From positions 1-64,000 of the forward strand of contig NZ_JTDK01000016.1 in NCBI RefSeq assembly GCF_000802305.1: a stretch of DNA of 64,000 bases, given 5' to 3'. This document shows, in pieces, positions 10,899-19,597 of the stretch. This DNA comes from Microbacterium mangrovi. GTDB lineage: Bacteria; Actinomycetota; Actinomycetes; Actinomycetales; Microbacteriaceae. Positions within the stretch are counted from its first letter, which is position 1. The number at the start of each line of letters is the position of its first letter. The notes beneath the pieces are model-generated. The model had not been told where the DNA came from and did no database searches. It saw nothing but the letters and a program-made list of their open reading frames with translations. The translations under genes were made by a program, and so were the position numbers.

Positions 10899-11642
10899 TC
10901 ATCCGAGGTTCGCGGGGAGAAAGGCGCGCACGCGGTCCCAGGAGTCCTGCGCCGCCGCCTCCACGTAGCGGGGACCGGCGTCGTTGAAGAAGGCGTGGCC
11001 GGCATTCGGATAGACCACGTCTTCGAACCGGACGCCCGCATCGGCCATCTGCTCGCGCAGCTCGGGCAGCCCCTCCACGAGCGCGGCGTCGTTCTGGCCG
11101 TAGAGGCCGAGCACCGGGCAGTGGATGCCGGCGAGCCGGTCGGGCGTCGGGGCGTGCCCGTAGAACGGGACGGCGGCTCGGACACGGTCGTCGGCGGCGG
11201 CGAGGAGGAACGTGTAGGTGCCGCCGAAGCAGAAGCCGACAGCACCGATGCGGCCGGCGACTCCCGGCTGCGCGGCAAGTCGGTCCACGGTGCTGACGAG
11301 CGCGCTCGTCGCCCAGCCGGCGTACCCCGGGGATCGCGCCTCGGTGAGCGCGTCGCGCAGACGCGGCTGCGCGGCCACCCGCACCTCCTCGTCGGGGTGG
11401 TGCATGAGGGTGAAGAGCTCCTCCCCCAGGTCGGGCGCGATGCCGGCGCAGCTGAGGATGTCGGGCGCGGCCACCAGGTAGCCGTCGGCGGCGAAGCGGT
11501 CGGCGACCTCGCGGATGTGGGGTTGCAGTCCCCAGATCTCGTGCACGAGCACGAGGGCGGCCTTCGGCGTCCCCTCCGGCTCGGCCATGTACACGTCGAA
11601 GTCGGTCCCGTCGGGAGCCGTCAGCTGCAGGGTCTCGCTCAT
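10899..11642 (-). CDS. dienelactone hydrolase family protein
   Basis: The 247-residue alpha/beta hydrolase has the DLH-type nucleophile elbow GFCFGG (Cys near residue 122), the acid in 'YGQNDAALVE' and the catalytic His in 'NAGHAFFND', with Glu in 'LVHEIWG' as in the family. Dienelactone hydrolase opens lactones in chlorocatechol breakdown, but most genomic homologues have unknown substrates. There are no aromatic-degradation genes nearby, so substrate is not assigned. A TACCGT -10 at 11655-11650 is seven bases before the ATG, so it has its own leaderless promoter downstream of pheT. Confidence 0.85.
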   Translation of the reverse strand: MSETLQLTAPDGTDFDVYMAEPEGTPKAALVLVHEIWGLQPHIREVADRFAADGYLVAAPDILSCAGIAPDLGEELFTLMHHPDEEVRVAAQPRLRDALTEARSPGYAGWATSALVSTVDRLAAQPGVAGRIGAVGFCFGGTYTFLLAAADDRVRAAVPFYGHAPTPDRLAGIHCPVLGLYGQNDAALVEGLPELREQMADAGVRFEDVVYPNAGHAFFNDAGPRYVEAAAQDSWDRVRAFLPANLG

Positions 11643-11685
11643 GGGCGCCACGGTACGCGGGGCGCCCATGAGCAGACTGAAGGGC

Positions 11686-14193
11686 CTACTCGCGCAGAGT
11701 GGCGCCGAACCGGTCGGTCGCGACCGCGACGCCGCCGAGCTTCGCCTCGGTCGCCTCGGCGGCGGTGAGGGTGCGGTCCTCGGCGCGGAAGCGCAGCGCG
11801 AAGGTGAGGCTCTTGGAGTCGTCGGGCACGCCGGCGCCGCGGTAGTCGTCGACGAGCCGCAGCGACTCCAGGAGGTCGCCGGCGCCCTCGCGCAGGGCGG
11901 CGGCGACATCGGCGGCGGGAAGGTCTGCCTTGACGATGAGGGAGACGTCCTGCGTGGCTGCCGGGAACGTCGACAGGGAGGCCGCCGTGACGCGCTGCCC
12001 CGCCAGATCGGTGAGCGCGTCGAGGTCGAGCTCGGCGACGTACACGCGACCGGGCAGGTCGGCGTCGGCCGACACCGCCGGCAGCACCTCGCCGAGGTAA
12101 CCCACCTCGACGTCGCCGGCGAGGACGACCCCGGCACGACCCGGGTGCAGGGCGGCGCGACGCGTCTGCTCCACCCGGACGGCGACGCCCGCCGCCGAGG
12201 CGATCGTCTCCACCGCGCCGAGCACGTCGCCGAGCCCGGCGGGCACCGCCGCCTGTCCCGGCTGCTTCGGGACGGCCTGGCCGGTGACGAGCACCGAGAC
12301 GAACCGGGACTGCGGCGGGATCGAGGCGTTCAGCACGGCGAGGGTCTCGGCATCCGGACGCTCGGCGAGCGGCGGCACGAAGTCGGTGCCGTACTCGACG
12401 CCCGGAGCCGGGAGGAACACCGAGCCGAGCTCGAACACGGCCAGGTCGGTGAAGCCGCGCGACAGGTTGCGGTGCGCGGTCTGCAGCAGGCCCGGGAGGA
12501 GCGAGCGACGCAGGAACCGCGTCTGCCCGTCGATCGGGTTCGCCAGCTCCACCGAGGGGAGGTCCTCCCCGGATGCGGAACCGTGCAGGCTGTTCTGCTC
12601 CGCCGTGGTGAACGGGAACGACGGCGTCTCGACGTAGCCGGCCGCGGCGAGCGCGTTCGCGACGCGGCGCCGGGCGCGCTGCGCGGCGGTGTGCCCCCGT
12701 CCGGACGGCGGCGTCGGCAGCACCGAGGGAATGCGGTCGAGACCGTGGATGCGCGACACCTCCTCGGCCAGCGTCCACTTGTCGGTGAGGTCGGGGCGCC
12801 AGCTCGGCGCGAAGACCTGCCACTGGTCGCCGGCATCCACGACGTCGCACCCGATCATCTCGAGGGCGCCGGTGATCTCGGCATCCGTGTAGTCGACCCC
12901 GATGATGCCGGGGACGAACGGCTTCGGCAGCGCGATGGCGGTCTGCGTCGTCTCGGTGAACAGAGCCGCCCCGAGCTCCGGGTCGAGCGTGCCTCCGGCG
13001 AGCTCGACCATGAGGTCGGCCACGCGGCGGGCGGCGACGAAGGGAACGGCCGGGTCGACACCGCGCTCGAAGCGGCGGGACGCCTCCGAGGGCAGCTTGT
13101 GCCGGCGGGCCGTGCGCGCGATCGACACGGTCTCGAAGGTCGCCGCCTCGATGAGAACGTTGCGGGTGTCGGCGGACATCTCGGTGGTGCCGCCGCCCAT
13201 CACTCCGGCCAGGCCGATCGGCCCGGACTCGTCGGTGATGAGCAGATCCTCGACGTTCAGGGTGCGCGTCTGGCCGTCGAGCGTGGTCAGCTTCTCGCCG
13301 GCCGCCGCGCGGCGCACGGTGATGCCGCCGGTGAGCTTGTCGAGGTCGTAGCCGTGGATCGGCTGGCCGAGCTCGAGCATCACGTAGTTGGTGATGTCGA
13401 TCAGCACGCCCAGCGACCGGACGCCGGCCAGCGCGAGCCGGGCGATCATCCACGGCGGCGTGGGAGCCGAGGCATCCACGTCGCGCACGATGCGCACGAC
13501 GAACTCGCTCGCGCCGACGCGACCGCGGATGGGGGCGTCGTCGTTCACCGCGATCGGGAAGCCCGAGCCGGGGGCGACCTCGTCGTGGGCGCGCACGCCC
13601 GGATCGTGGAAGGCGGCACCGGTCGCGTGCGCGTACTCGCGGGCGACGCCGCGGATCGACAGCGCGTAGCCGCGGTCGGGCGTGACGTTGATGTCGACCG
13701 CGACGTCGTCGAGGCCGAGGAGCGCGATCGCGTCGCTGCCGACCTCCGCATCGATGCCGAGGTCCACCAGCCGCAGGATGCCGTCGTGCTCGTCGCCGAG
13801 GCCCAGCTCGCGCGCCGAGGCGATCATGCCGTCGGAGGTGTGCCCGTACGTCTTGCGCGCGGCGATCGGGAACGGGCCGGGCAGTACGGCGCCCGGCAGG
13901 GTCACCACGACCTTGTCGCCGGGGCCGAAGTTGTGGGCGCCGCACACGATGCCGCGCACTCCCCCGTTCGCCTCGCCGACGTCGACCTGGCACCAGTTGA
14001 TCGTCTTGCCGTTCTTCTGCGGCTCCGGCTCGGCGGAGACCACCTGACCGACGACGACGGGACCGGTGATCTCGAAGCCGTGGACGTCCTCCTCCTCGAA
14101 GCCCACCGAGACGAGCGCCGCCAGGACGTCCTCGGGGGTCGCGTCCTTCGGGACGTCGACGAACTCACGCAACCACGAAAGCGGGACGCGCAT
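11686..14193 (-). CDS. pheT: phenylalanine--tRNA ligase beta subunit
   Basis: PheT is the large subunit of the alpha2-beta2 enzyme that charges tRNA-Phe. The 835-residue protein has the N-terminal OB-fold tRNA-binding domain (about 40-150, with 'VGQVVSAEPEPQ'), the B3/B4 editing domain, B5, the inactive synthetase-like core and the C-terminal ferredoxin-fold anticodon-binding domain that ends in 'ATDRFGATLRE'. Full length. Its ATG shares one base with the pheS stop (TGATG), so the subunits are translationally coupled. Confidence 0.97.
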   Translation of the reverse strand: MRVPLSWLREFVDVPKDATPEDVLAALVSVGFEEEDVHGFEITGPVVVGQVVSAEPEPQKNGKTINWCQVDVGEANGGVRGIVCGAHNFGPGDKVVVTLPGAVLPGPFPIAARKTYGHTSDGMIASARELGLGDEHDGILRLVDLGIDAEVGSDAIALLGLDDVAVDINVTPDRGYALSIRGVAREYAHATGAAFHDPGVRAHDEVAPGSGFPIAVNDDAPIRGRVGASEFVVRIVRDVDASAPTPPWMIARLALAGVRSLGVLIDITNYVMLELGQPIHGYDLDKLTGGITVRRAAAGEKLTTLDGQTRTLNVEDLLITDESGPIGLAGVMGGGTTEMSADTRNVLIEAATFETVSIARTARRHKLPSEASRRFERGVDPAVPFVAARRVADLMVELAGGTLDPELGAALFTETTQTAIALPKPFVPGIIGVDYTDAEITGALEMIGCDVVDAGDQWQVFAPSWRPDLTDKWTLAEEVSRIHGLDRIPSVLPTPPSGRGHTAAQRARRRVANALAAAGYVETPSFPFTTAEQNSLHGSASGEDLPSVELANPIDGQTRFLRRSLLPGLLQTAHRNLSRGFTDLAVFELGSVFLPAPGVEYGTDFVPPLAERPDAETLAVLNASIPPQSRFVSVLVTGQAVPKQPGQAAVPAGLGDVLGAVETIASAAGVAVRVEQTRRAALHPGRAGVVLAGDVEVGYLGEVLPAVSADADLPGRVYVAELDLDALTDLAGQRVTAASLSTFPAATQDVSLIVKADLPAADVAAALREGAGDLLESLRLVDDYRGAGVPDDSKSLTFALRFRAEDRTLTAAEATEAKLGGVAVATDRFGATLRE

Positions 14194-15236
14194 CAGACCA
14201 CCATTCCGAACTGCTCGCTGAAGCGGACATCGCCCTCGGCCATGTCGCGCATGTCTTGGACGTCGCTGCGGAACATGAGCGTGCGCTCGATGCCCATGCC
14301 GAACGCGAACCCGGAGTACACCTCGGGGTCGATGCCGGCCGCGCGCAGGACGTTGGGGTTCACCATGCCGCAGCCGCCCCACTCGATCCAGCGCGCGCCG
14401 CCCTTGAAGGTCGGATGCCACAGGTCGAGCTCGGCGGACGGTTCGGTGAACGGGAAGAAGTTGGTGCGGAAGCGCGTGCGCGCCTCCGGGCCGAAGAGCA
14501 CCTTCGCGAAGTGGTCGAGGGTGCCCTTGAGGTTGGCCATCGTGATGCCCTTGTCGACGACGAGACCTTCGACCTGGGTGAAGACGGGAAGGTGGGTCGC
14601 GTCGAACTCGTCGGTGCGGTAGACGCGCCCCGGGCACACGACGTACACCGGCAGCTCGCGGTCGAGCATGGAGCGCACCTGCACCGGGCTGGTGTGCGTG
14701 CGCATGACCAGGTGCCGGGACGCCGGCGCCACGTAGAAGGTGTCCTGCTCCTGGCGGGCCGGGTGGTCCTCGTCGAAGTTCAGCGCGTCGAAGTTGAACC
14801 ACTCGTGCTCGAGCTCCGGCCCCTCGGCGACCTCCCATCCCATGCCGACGAAGATGTCGGCGATCTCCTCCTGCAGGAGCGAGATCGGGAACCGGGCGCC
14901 GGTGCGCGCGCGGGATGCCACGGCGGTGATGTCCACGCGCTCGGCCTCCAGCCGGGCGGCGGTCTCGGCCTCTTCGAGCTCGGCTTCGCGCGCGGCGAGG
15001 GCCTGGTTCACGCGGCCGCGCGCCTGGCCGACGAGCTTGCCGAACTCGGCCTTGTGCTCGGGCGCGACCTGACGCATGCTCGCGTTCAGGCGCGCGAGGG
15101 TCGAGCCCTCGGCGGTGTGCGCCGCGCGGGCGGCCTTCAGCTGGGCGGTGTCGCCCGCGGACGCGATCGCCGCGAGAGCGGCATCGACGGCCTCGGACAC
15201 CGCTTCGGGTGTGATCTGGGGAACCTCTTCGGACAC
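14193..15236 (-). CDS. pheS: phenylalanine--tRNA ligase alpha subunit
   Basis: PheS carries the class II catalytic site for phenylalanyl-tRNA formation. The 347-residue protein has an N-terminal coiled-coil for tRNA contact, then the catalytic core with motif 2 'VYRTDEFDATHLPVF', 'FTEPSAELDLWHP' and motif 3 'GFAFGMGIERTLM'. The GTG at 15236 was chosen over an ATG at 15260 because a TAGAAT -10 (15250-15245) lies eight bases before the GTG, downstream of that ATG. The mRNA is thus probably leaderless. Confidence 0.95.
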   Translation of the reverse strand: MSEEVPQITPEAVSEAVDAALAAIASAGDTAQLKAARAAHTAEGSTLARLNASMRQVAPEHKAEFGKLVGQARGRVNQALAAREAELEEAETAARLEAERVDITAVASRARTGARFPISLLQEEIADIFVGMGWEVAEGPELEHEWFNFDALNFDEDHPARQEQDTFYVAPASRHLVMRTHTSPVQVRSMLDRELPVYVVCPGRVYRTDEFDATHLPVFTQVEGLVVDKGITMANLKGTLDHFAKVLFGPEARTRFRTNFFPFTEPSAELDLWHPTFKGGARWIEWGGCGMVNPNVLRAAGIDPEVYSGFAFGMGIERTLMFRSDVQDMRDMAEGDVRFSEQFGMVV

Positions 15237-15264
15237 GAGAATCGATTCTACCGGCGGCATCCGT

Positions 15265-15278
15265 CCCGCCTTCGCGGG
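15265..15278 (-). terminator. weak hairpin after the response regulator gene
   Basis: CCCGC/GCGGG with a 4-base loop lies between the response-regulator stop and the pheS promoter. There is no T-run. It could help end the two-component transcript, but this is weak evidence. Confidence 0.3.
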
Positions 15279-15289
15279 GTGCCGGCTCC

Positions 15290-15994
15290 TCAGCCCCGCC
15301 GCACGGAGTACCGGTGCTCGGGGCGGCCGGTGGCGCCGTACCGGAGCTCGAGCCGCAGCATCCCGCTCTGCTCGAGCTGGGTGAGGTACCGCTGCGCCGT
15401 GGCCCGGCTGATGCCGACCACCGCCCCGACCTCGCTCGCCGAGGAGGCCTCGCCGCGCGCGACGGTCTCATAGACCAGGCGCAGGGTCGGTGCCAGCCGG
15501 GATGCCTCCACCGGCGGCCCCGGGACGGCGGCCGGGCGACGCATCCCGAAGAGGCGGTCGATGTCGGCCTGCGTCGCCTCGCCGGGCAGTTCCTCCATGC
15601 GCGCGCGGGCGTCGCGGTACGCGACCAGGCGTGCCGAGAGGTCGGCGAAGGAGAACGGCTTCACGAGATAGTTCACCGCGCCCAGCTGCAGGCTCGCCCG
15701 CACGGATGCCACGTCGTTGGCCGCGGACACGACGATGACGTCGGGCGGCTCCGGCATGGCGCGCATCGCCCGGATGAGGTCCAGGCCGTTGCCGTCCGGA
15801 AGGTACAGGTCCAGCAGCACCAGGTCGGGGCGGTCGGCCTCGATCCGGGTGAGGGCCTCGGCGGCGGTGTGCGCCTCGCCGACGACCGTGCAGCCGGGGA
15901 CCTGCGCGGCGAAGCCCGCGTGCACGGCGGCGACGCGGAAGTCGTCGTCGACCACCAGGATGCGCACCGCGGATGACTCTGCCGGATCGCTCAT
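15290..15994 (-). CDS. CitB/DcuR-type response regulator
   Basis: The 234-residue protein has a receiver domain with the acidic pair at 16-18 ('VVDDD'), the phospho-acceptor Asp62 ('LLDLYLPDGNG'), Ser90 and Lys112 ('YLVKPFS'). After a linker comes a C-terminal winged helix ('ISRATAQRYLTQLEQSGML', about 195-215), as in CitB/DcuR regulators that answer CitA/DcuS kinases. Its ATG overlaps the kinase stop by four bases. Likely target: the divergent transporter operon starting at 17762. The direct repeats at 17641-17679 are a candidate binding site. Confidence 0.9.
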   Translation of the reverse strand: MSDPAESSAVRILVVDDDFRVAAVHAGFAAQVPGCTVVGEAHTAAEALTRIEADRPDLVLLDLYLPDGNGLDLIRAMRAMPEPPDVIVVSAANDVASVRASLQLGAVNYLVKPFSFADLSARLVAYRDARARMEELPGEATQADIDRLFGMRRPAAVPGPPVEASRLAPTLRLVYETVARGEASSASEVGAVVGISRATAQRYLTQLEQSGMLRLELRYGATGRPEHRYSVRRG

Positions 15995-17601
15995 GACTCC
16001 TCCGTCGTGAACCGGGCGGCGGGCCGGGGCAGCACGACCGTGAAGACGGCACCGGGCCCCGTCGTCACCGCGACCGAACCGCCCGCCTGCGTCGCCGCCG
16101 CGTGCACCAGGGCCAGCCCGATCCCGCTGTGGCCGGCGAGATCGGCCGCCTTCGTCGTGAATCCCGCCTCGAACAGGTGGGGCGCCGCATCGTCGTCGAC
16201 CCCCGGCCCGCTGTCGGCCACGCGCACGACGACCGCGTCCGGCGACTCCACGATGCTCAGCTCCACCCGCCGCGGGGCGGGGGTCGCCGCGACGGCGTCG
16301 AACGCGTTGTCGACCAGGTTGCCCACGATCGTGGTCAGCGCCTGGACGCGCTCGGGCACCTCGCCGACCAGGGTGTCCGGCGAGATGACGAAGTCGATGC
16401 CCCGCTCCCCCGCCTCGGCGGCCTTGCCCAGCAGCAGGCCGATCAGCTGCGGGGCGGCGATGTGCGCCCGCAGAGTCTCATCCAGGTCCGCGCTCGTCCC
16501 GCGGATCTCGTGCACGTAGCTGAGCGCCTCGGGCAGGCGTCCGAGTTCGAGGAGCCCGGCGATCGCATGCATCCGGTTGGAGAACTCGTGCTGCTGAGCG
16601 CGCAGCGACTCGGTGAGCGACCGGGTGCCGGTCAGCTCCACGGCGAGCGCCTCCACCTCGGTGCGGTCGCGCACGGTGACGACGCTGCCGTGCGGGCGTC
16701 CGTTCAGCACGACCGGCATCCGGCTCACCACGAGGCGGAAGTCGTCGGTCACGACGAGCTCGTCTTCGACGCCTCCCTCATCCAGCAGGACGTCGCGGAT
16801 CCGGCCGGGCGGCAGCGCCTCGTTCAGGCGCCGGCGCAGCGGCACGCCGGACAGGCCGAGAAGACGCCGCGCCTCGTCGTTGATGACCGAGATGCGGCCG
16901 TCGGGGTCGAGCGCGATCACCCCCTCGCGGATGCCGTGCAGGGTCGCCTCGCGCTCCTGGAGCAGGTGGGCGATCTCATCGAGTTCCAGCCCGAAGGTGC
17001 GCTTCTTCATACGTCGCGCGAGGAGCCAGGAGCCGATCGCGCCGATCGCCAGGGCCACCGCGAGCCAGGCGGCGTACGTCGGCAGCTGCGCGAACAGCTC
17101 GCTGGACACGGAGCTCTCGCGGATGCCCACCGAGACCTCGCCGGCCATCGCGCCGCCGGGCGCATACAGGGGAACCCGCGCGTTGGCGCTGACCCCGGTG
17201 GCGCCGGGGTCGACGCGCAGGTGCACCTTGCCGTCCTTGGTCACGATCGGCTCGCTCACCTTCTGTCCGATGAGCGCCGGATCCGGGTGGGTGTAGCGCA
17301 CGCGGTCCAAGCCGATCACCACCACGAAGGATGCCCCGGTGCTGTCGGCGGTGGACGTGGCCAGGTGCTGCATCGTCGCGGAGCACCCCGTGCTCACCGG
17401 ACTCGACCCCATGCAGCCGCGCACCGTGGGGATCTGCGCGAACGTCTGCGCGATCGCCGCCGCCCGAGCCTGGTACTCGTGGTCGAGGTTGCTGCGCGCC
17501 TCCTGCGTGAACAGCACGAACCCCACCGCCATCGAGACGGCGAGGATCACCAGCTGGGCCAGGAAGATCTGGGTGCTGATCTTGCGGAAACGAACGGGCA
17601 T
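15991..17601 (-). CDS. CitA/DcuS-type sensor histidine kinase
   Basis: The 536-residue membrane kinase has one transmembrane helix at about 12-32, an extracytoplasmic sensor domain (33-175) with two Cys in a short loop (63 and 73), a second helix at 177-196, a PAS domain (about 210-315), the phospho-acceptor His338 in 'QQHEFSNRMH', and an ATPase domain with N-box 'GNLVDNAFDAV' (427-437), 'DSGPGV' and 'GHSGIGLAL'. This is the layout of kinases that sense small carboxylates such as citrate or fumarate; the ligand here is not known. The ATG at 17601 is preceded by a divergent promoter region. Confidence 0.9.
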   Translation of the reverse strand: MPVRFRKISTQIFLAQLVILAVSMAVGFVLFTQEARSNLDHEYQARAAAIAQTFAQIPTVRGCMGSSPVSTGCSATMQHLATSTADSTGASFVVVIGLDRVRYTHPDPALIGQKVSEPIVTKDGKVHLRVDPGATGVSANARVPLYAPGGAMAGEVSVGIRESSVSSELFAQLPTYAAWLAVALAIGAIGSWLLARRMKKRTFGLELDEIAHLLQEREATLHGIREGVIALDPDGRISVINDEARRLLGLSGVPLRRRLNEALPPGRIRDVLLDEGGVEDELVVTDDFRLVVSRMPVVLNGRPHGSVVTVRDRTEVEALAVELTGTRSLTESLRAQQHEFSNRMHAIAGLLELGRLPEALSYVHEIRGTSADLDETLRAHIAAPQLIGLLLGKAAEAGERGIDFVISPDTLVGEVPERVQALTTIVGNLVDNAFDAVAATPAPRRVELSIVESPDAVVVRVADSGPGVDDDAAPHLFEAGFTTKAADLAGHSGIGLALVHAAATQAGGSVAVTTGPGAVFTVVLPRPAARFTTEES

Positions 17602-17761
17602 CCGCCTGATTGTCGGTATTCCGCGGCCGGAAAGCAAGGTGCGCAGAACGCGCAGAACTCTCCGAAACGCGCACAAAACGCCGAATGGCGCGCAAGCGCG
17701 CGCCGGCTCACGCGGCCTGCCTACATTCGGTTCACCAACGAAGACAGAGAGGTCTGCCGTC
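17602..17761. promoter_or_regulatory. divergent control region of two-component system and ABC transporter
   Basis: This 160-bp region separates the kinase gene from the transporter operon. It has two adjacent exact copies of GCGCAGAAC (17641-17649, 17650-17658) and a related GCGCACAAAAC (17669-17679), spaced like binding sites of a CitB-type regulator. A TACATT -10 at 17722-17727 has no good -35, as expected of an activated promoter. An AGAGG ribosome site precedes the ATG at 17762. Confidence 0.6.
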
Positions 17762-18613
17762 ATGGACACCGCCGTCCCCACTCCCGCATCGCCCCGTGCC
17801 GCCGGCACGGAGGATGCCGCCCGCATCGAGATCCGCGGGCTCACCAAACGTTTCCTCACCCCCAAGGGCGAGCCGTTCACCGCGATCACCGACGTGACGC
17901 TCACGGTCGAGCCCGGCGAGTTCTGCGCCATCGTCGGCCCGACCGGCTGCGGCAAGTCGACGACCCTGGCCCAGGTGTCGGGGCTCGAGAAGCCCAGCGC
18001 CGGCGCGGTGGCTGTCGGCGGCAAGCGCGTCGACGGCATCACCGACGGCGTCAGCTACATGTTCCAGGCCGACTCGCTGTTCCCCTGGAAGTCGGTGCTG
18101 CACAACGTGCTCATCGGCCCCGTGCTCAAGGGCATGGCCAAGAAGGACGCCGAGATGCTCGCCCGCGACTGGCTGCGCCGCGTGGGCCTGGCCGGCTTCG
18201 AGGACCGCTACCCCCACCAGCTCTCCGGCGGCATGCGCAAGCGCGTCGCGATGGCGGCGGCCCTCATCAACGACCCGCGCATCCTGCTCATGGACGAGCC
18301 CTTCGGTGCGCTCGACGTGCAGACCAAGGCGATCATGCAGATGGAGCTGCTGCAGCTGTGGGAGCAGCTGCGCCCCTCGGTGCTGTTCATCACCCACGAC
18401 CTCGACGAGGCCGTCGCCCTCGCCGACAAGGTCGTCATCATGACCTCGAGCCCGGGCACGGTCAAGGATGTCTTCCCCATCGACATCCCGCGGCCCCGCC
18501 GCGACATCCAGGAGCTGCGGCGCGACCCGCACTTCCTCGAACTGCAAGGCAAGATCTGGAACTCGCTGCGTGACGAGGTCACCAGCGCCTACGCACGGAC
18601 GGTGGCGGCATGA
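17762..18613 (+). CDS. NitT/TauT-type ABC transporter ATP-binding protein
   Basis: The 283-residue ATPase drives import together with the following permease and lipoprotein. Walker A GPTGCGKST is at 59-67, the signature LSGGM at 154-158, Walker B 'ILLMDEP' at 174-180 and the switch His at 212. The D-loop reads 'FGALD'. Overall it matches the nitrate/sulfonate/bicarbonate (NitT/TauT) class. The stop overlaps the permease ATG by four bases. Confidence 0.93.
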   Translation: MDTAVPTPASPRAAGTEDAARIEIRGLTKRFLTPKGEPFTAITDVTLTVEPGEFCAIVGPTGCGKSTTLAQVSGLEKPSAGAVAVGGKRVDGITDGVSYMFQADSLFPWKSVLHNVLIGPVLKGMAKKDAEMLARDWLRRVGLAGFEDRYPHQLSGGMRKRVAMAAALINDPRILLMDEPFGALDVQTKAIMQMELLQLWEQLRPSVLFITHDLDEAVALADKVVIMTSSPGTVKDVFPIDIPRPRRDIQELRRDPHFLELQGKIWNSLRDEVTSAYARTVAA

Positions 18614-19530
18614 CCATGACTCTCGAACCAGCCGTGACGGCCGACAGCTCCGCACGCGCCGTCCACATCGAGACCGAAGCCGAGCTTCGAGCCAAGGGCC
18701 AGCGCGCCCGCGCCCGCCGCACCGCGTGGGTCTGGGCCGGCCGGGTCGCCCTGCTCGTCCTCGTCCTCGGCACCTGGCAGCTGCTCACCACGGTCAAGCT
18801 CCCCGGGGCCACGACCGCGATCGTCGACCCGTTCTTCTTCTCGCAGCCGACCATGATCTGGGGCAGCCTCGTGCACCTGTTCACCGAGGGGACCTCGTTC
18901 GGGTCCATCTGGGAGAACCTCTGGGTGACGGTCCAGGAGGCGCTGGGCGGCTTCCTCGTCGGAACCGTCCTCGGCATCGTCGTCGGCATCCTGCTCGGCA
19001 CCAACGCCTACCTCGCGGACGTGTGCGGGCCCTACATCAAGATCGTCAACGCCGTCCCGCGCATCGTCCTGGGGTCGCTGTTCGTCATCGCCTTCGGTCT
19101 CGGACTTTTCCCCAAGGTGCTCCTCGCGACGGTGCTCGTCTTCTTCGCCGTGTTCTTCAACGCGTTCCAGGGCGTGCGGGAGGTCGACCCGAACCTCGTC
19201 TCGAACGTGCGCGTCCTCGGGGCCTCCCCGCTGCAGATCGCCCGGCACGTGACGATCCCCTCGGCGATGACGTGGATCATCGCGAGCCTGCACACCGCAT
19301 TCGGCTTCGCCATCATCGGCGCGCTCGTGGCCGAAGTGCTCGGCTCCCAGAAGGGCATCGGCCTCATCATCTCGACGGCCCAGGGCAACTTCGACCCGAG
19401 CACCGTGTTCGCGTGCATGGCGATCATGGCGGTCTTCACTCTCGCCGCCGAGTACGTCATCTCGATGTTCGAGCGCCGGGTGCTCAAGTGGCGTCCCCCG
19501 AGCCGCTCCGAGAGCGCCGCGTCGATCTGA
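18610..19530 (+). CDS. NitT/TauT-type ABC transporter permease
   Basis: The 306-residue protein has a cytosolic N-terminus of about 40 residues, then six or so membrane helices and the inner-membrane transport domain. The ATPase-contact loop is 'NVRVLGASPLQIARHVTIPSA' minus its ends (about 200-218). It belongs with the ATPase upstream and the lipoprotein downstream. Substrate is not evident from sequence. Confidence 0.92.
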   Translation: MTMTLEPAVTADSSARAVHIETEAELRAKGQRARARRTAWVWAGRVALLVLVLGTWQLLTTVKLPGATTAIVDPFFFSQPTMIWGSLVHLFTEGTSFGSIWENLWVTVQEALGGFLVGTVLGIVVGILLGTNAYLADVCGPYIKIVNAVPRIVLGSLFVIAFGLGLFPKVLLATVLVFFAVFFNAFQGVREVDPNLVSNVRVLGASPLQIARHVTIPSAMTWIIASLHTAFGFAIIGALVAEVLGSQKGIGLIISTAQGNFDPSTVFACMAIMAVFTLAAEYVISMFERRVLKWRPPSRSESAASI

Positions 19531-19597
19531 CCCGCGAAGACCCAAGACCTTCACCAGGAAACCGCCGAGCCCCGGCTCGGCACACGAAAGGAAAGCA

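Noticed and set aside
15236..15260. ATG start of pheS at 15260
   Set aside because: It lies upstream of the TAGAAT -10 element that would drive a leaderless transcript from GTG 15236.
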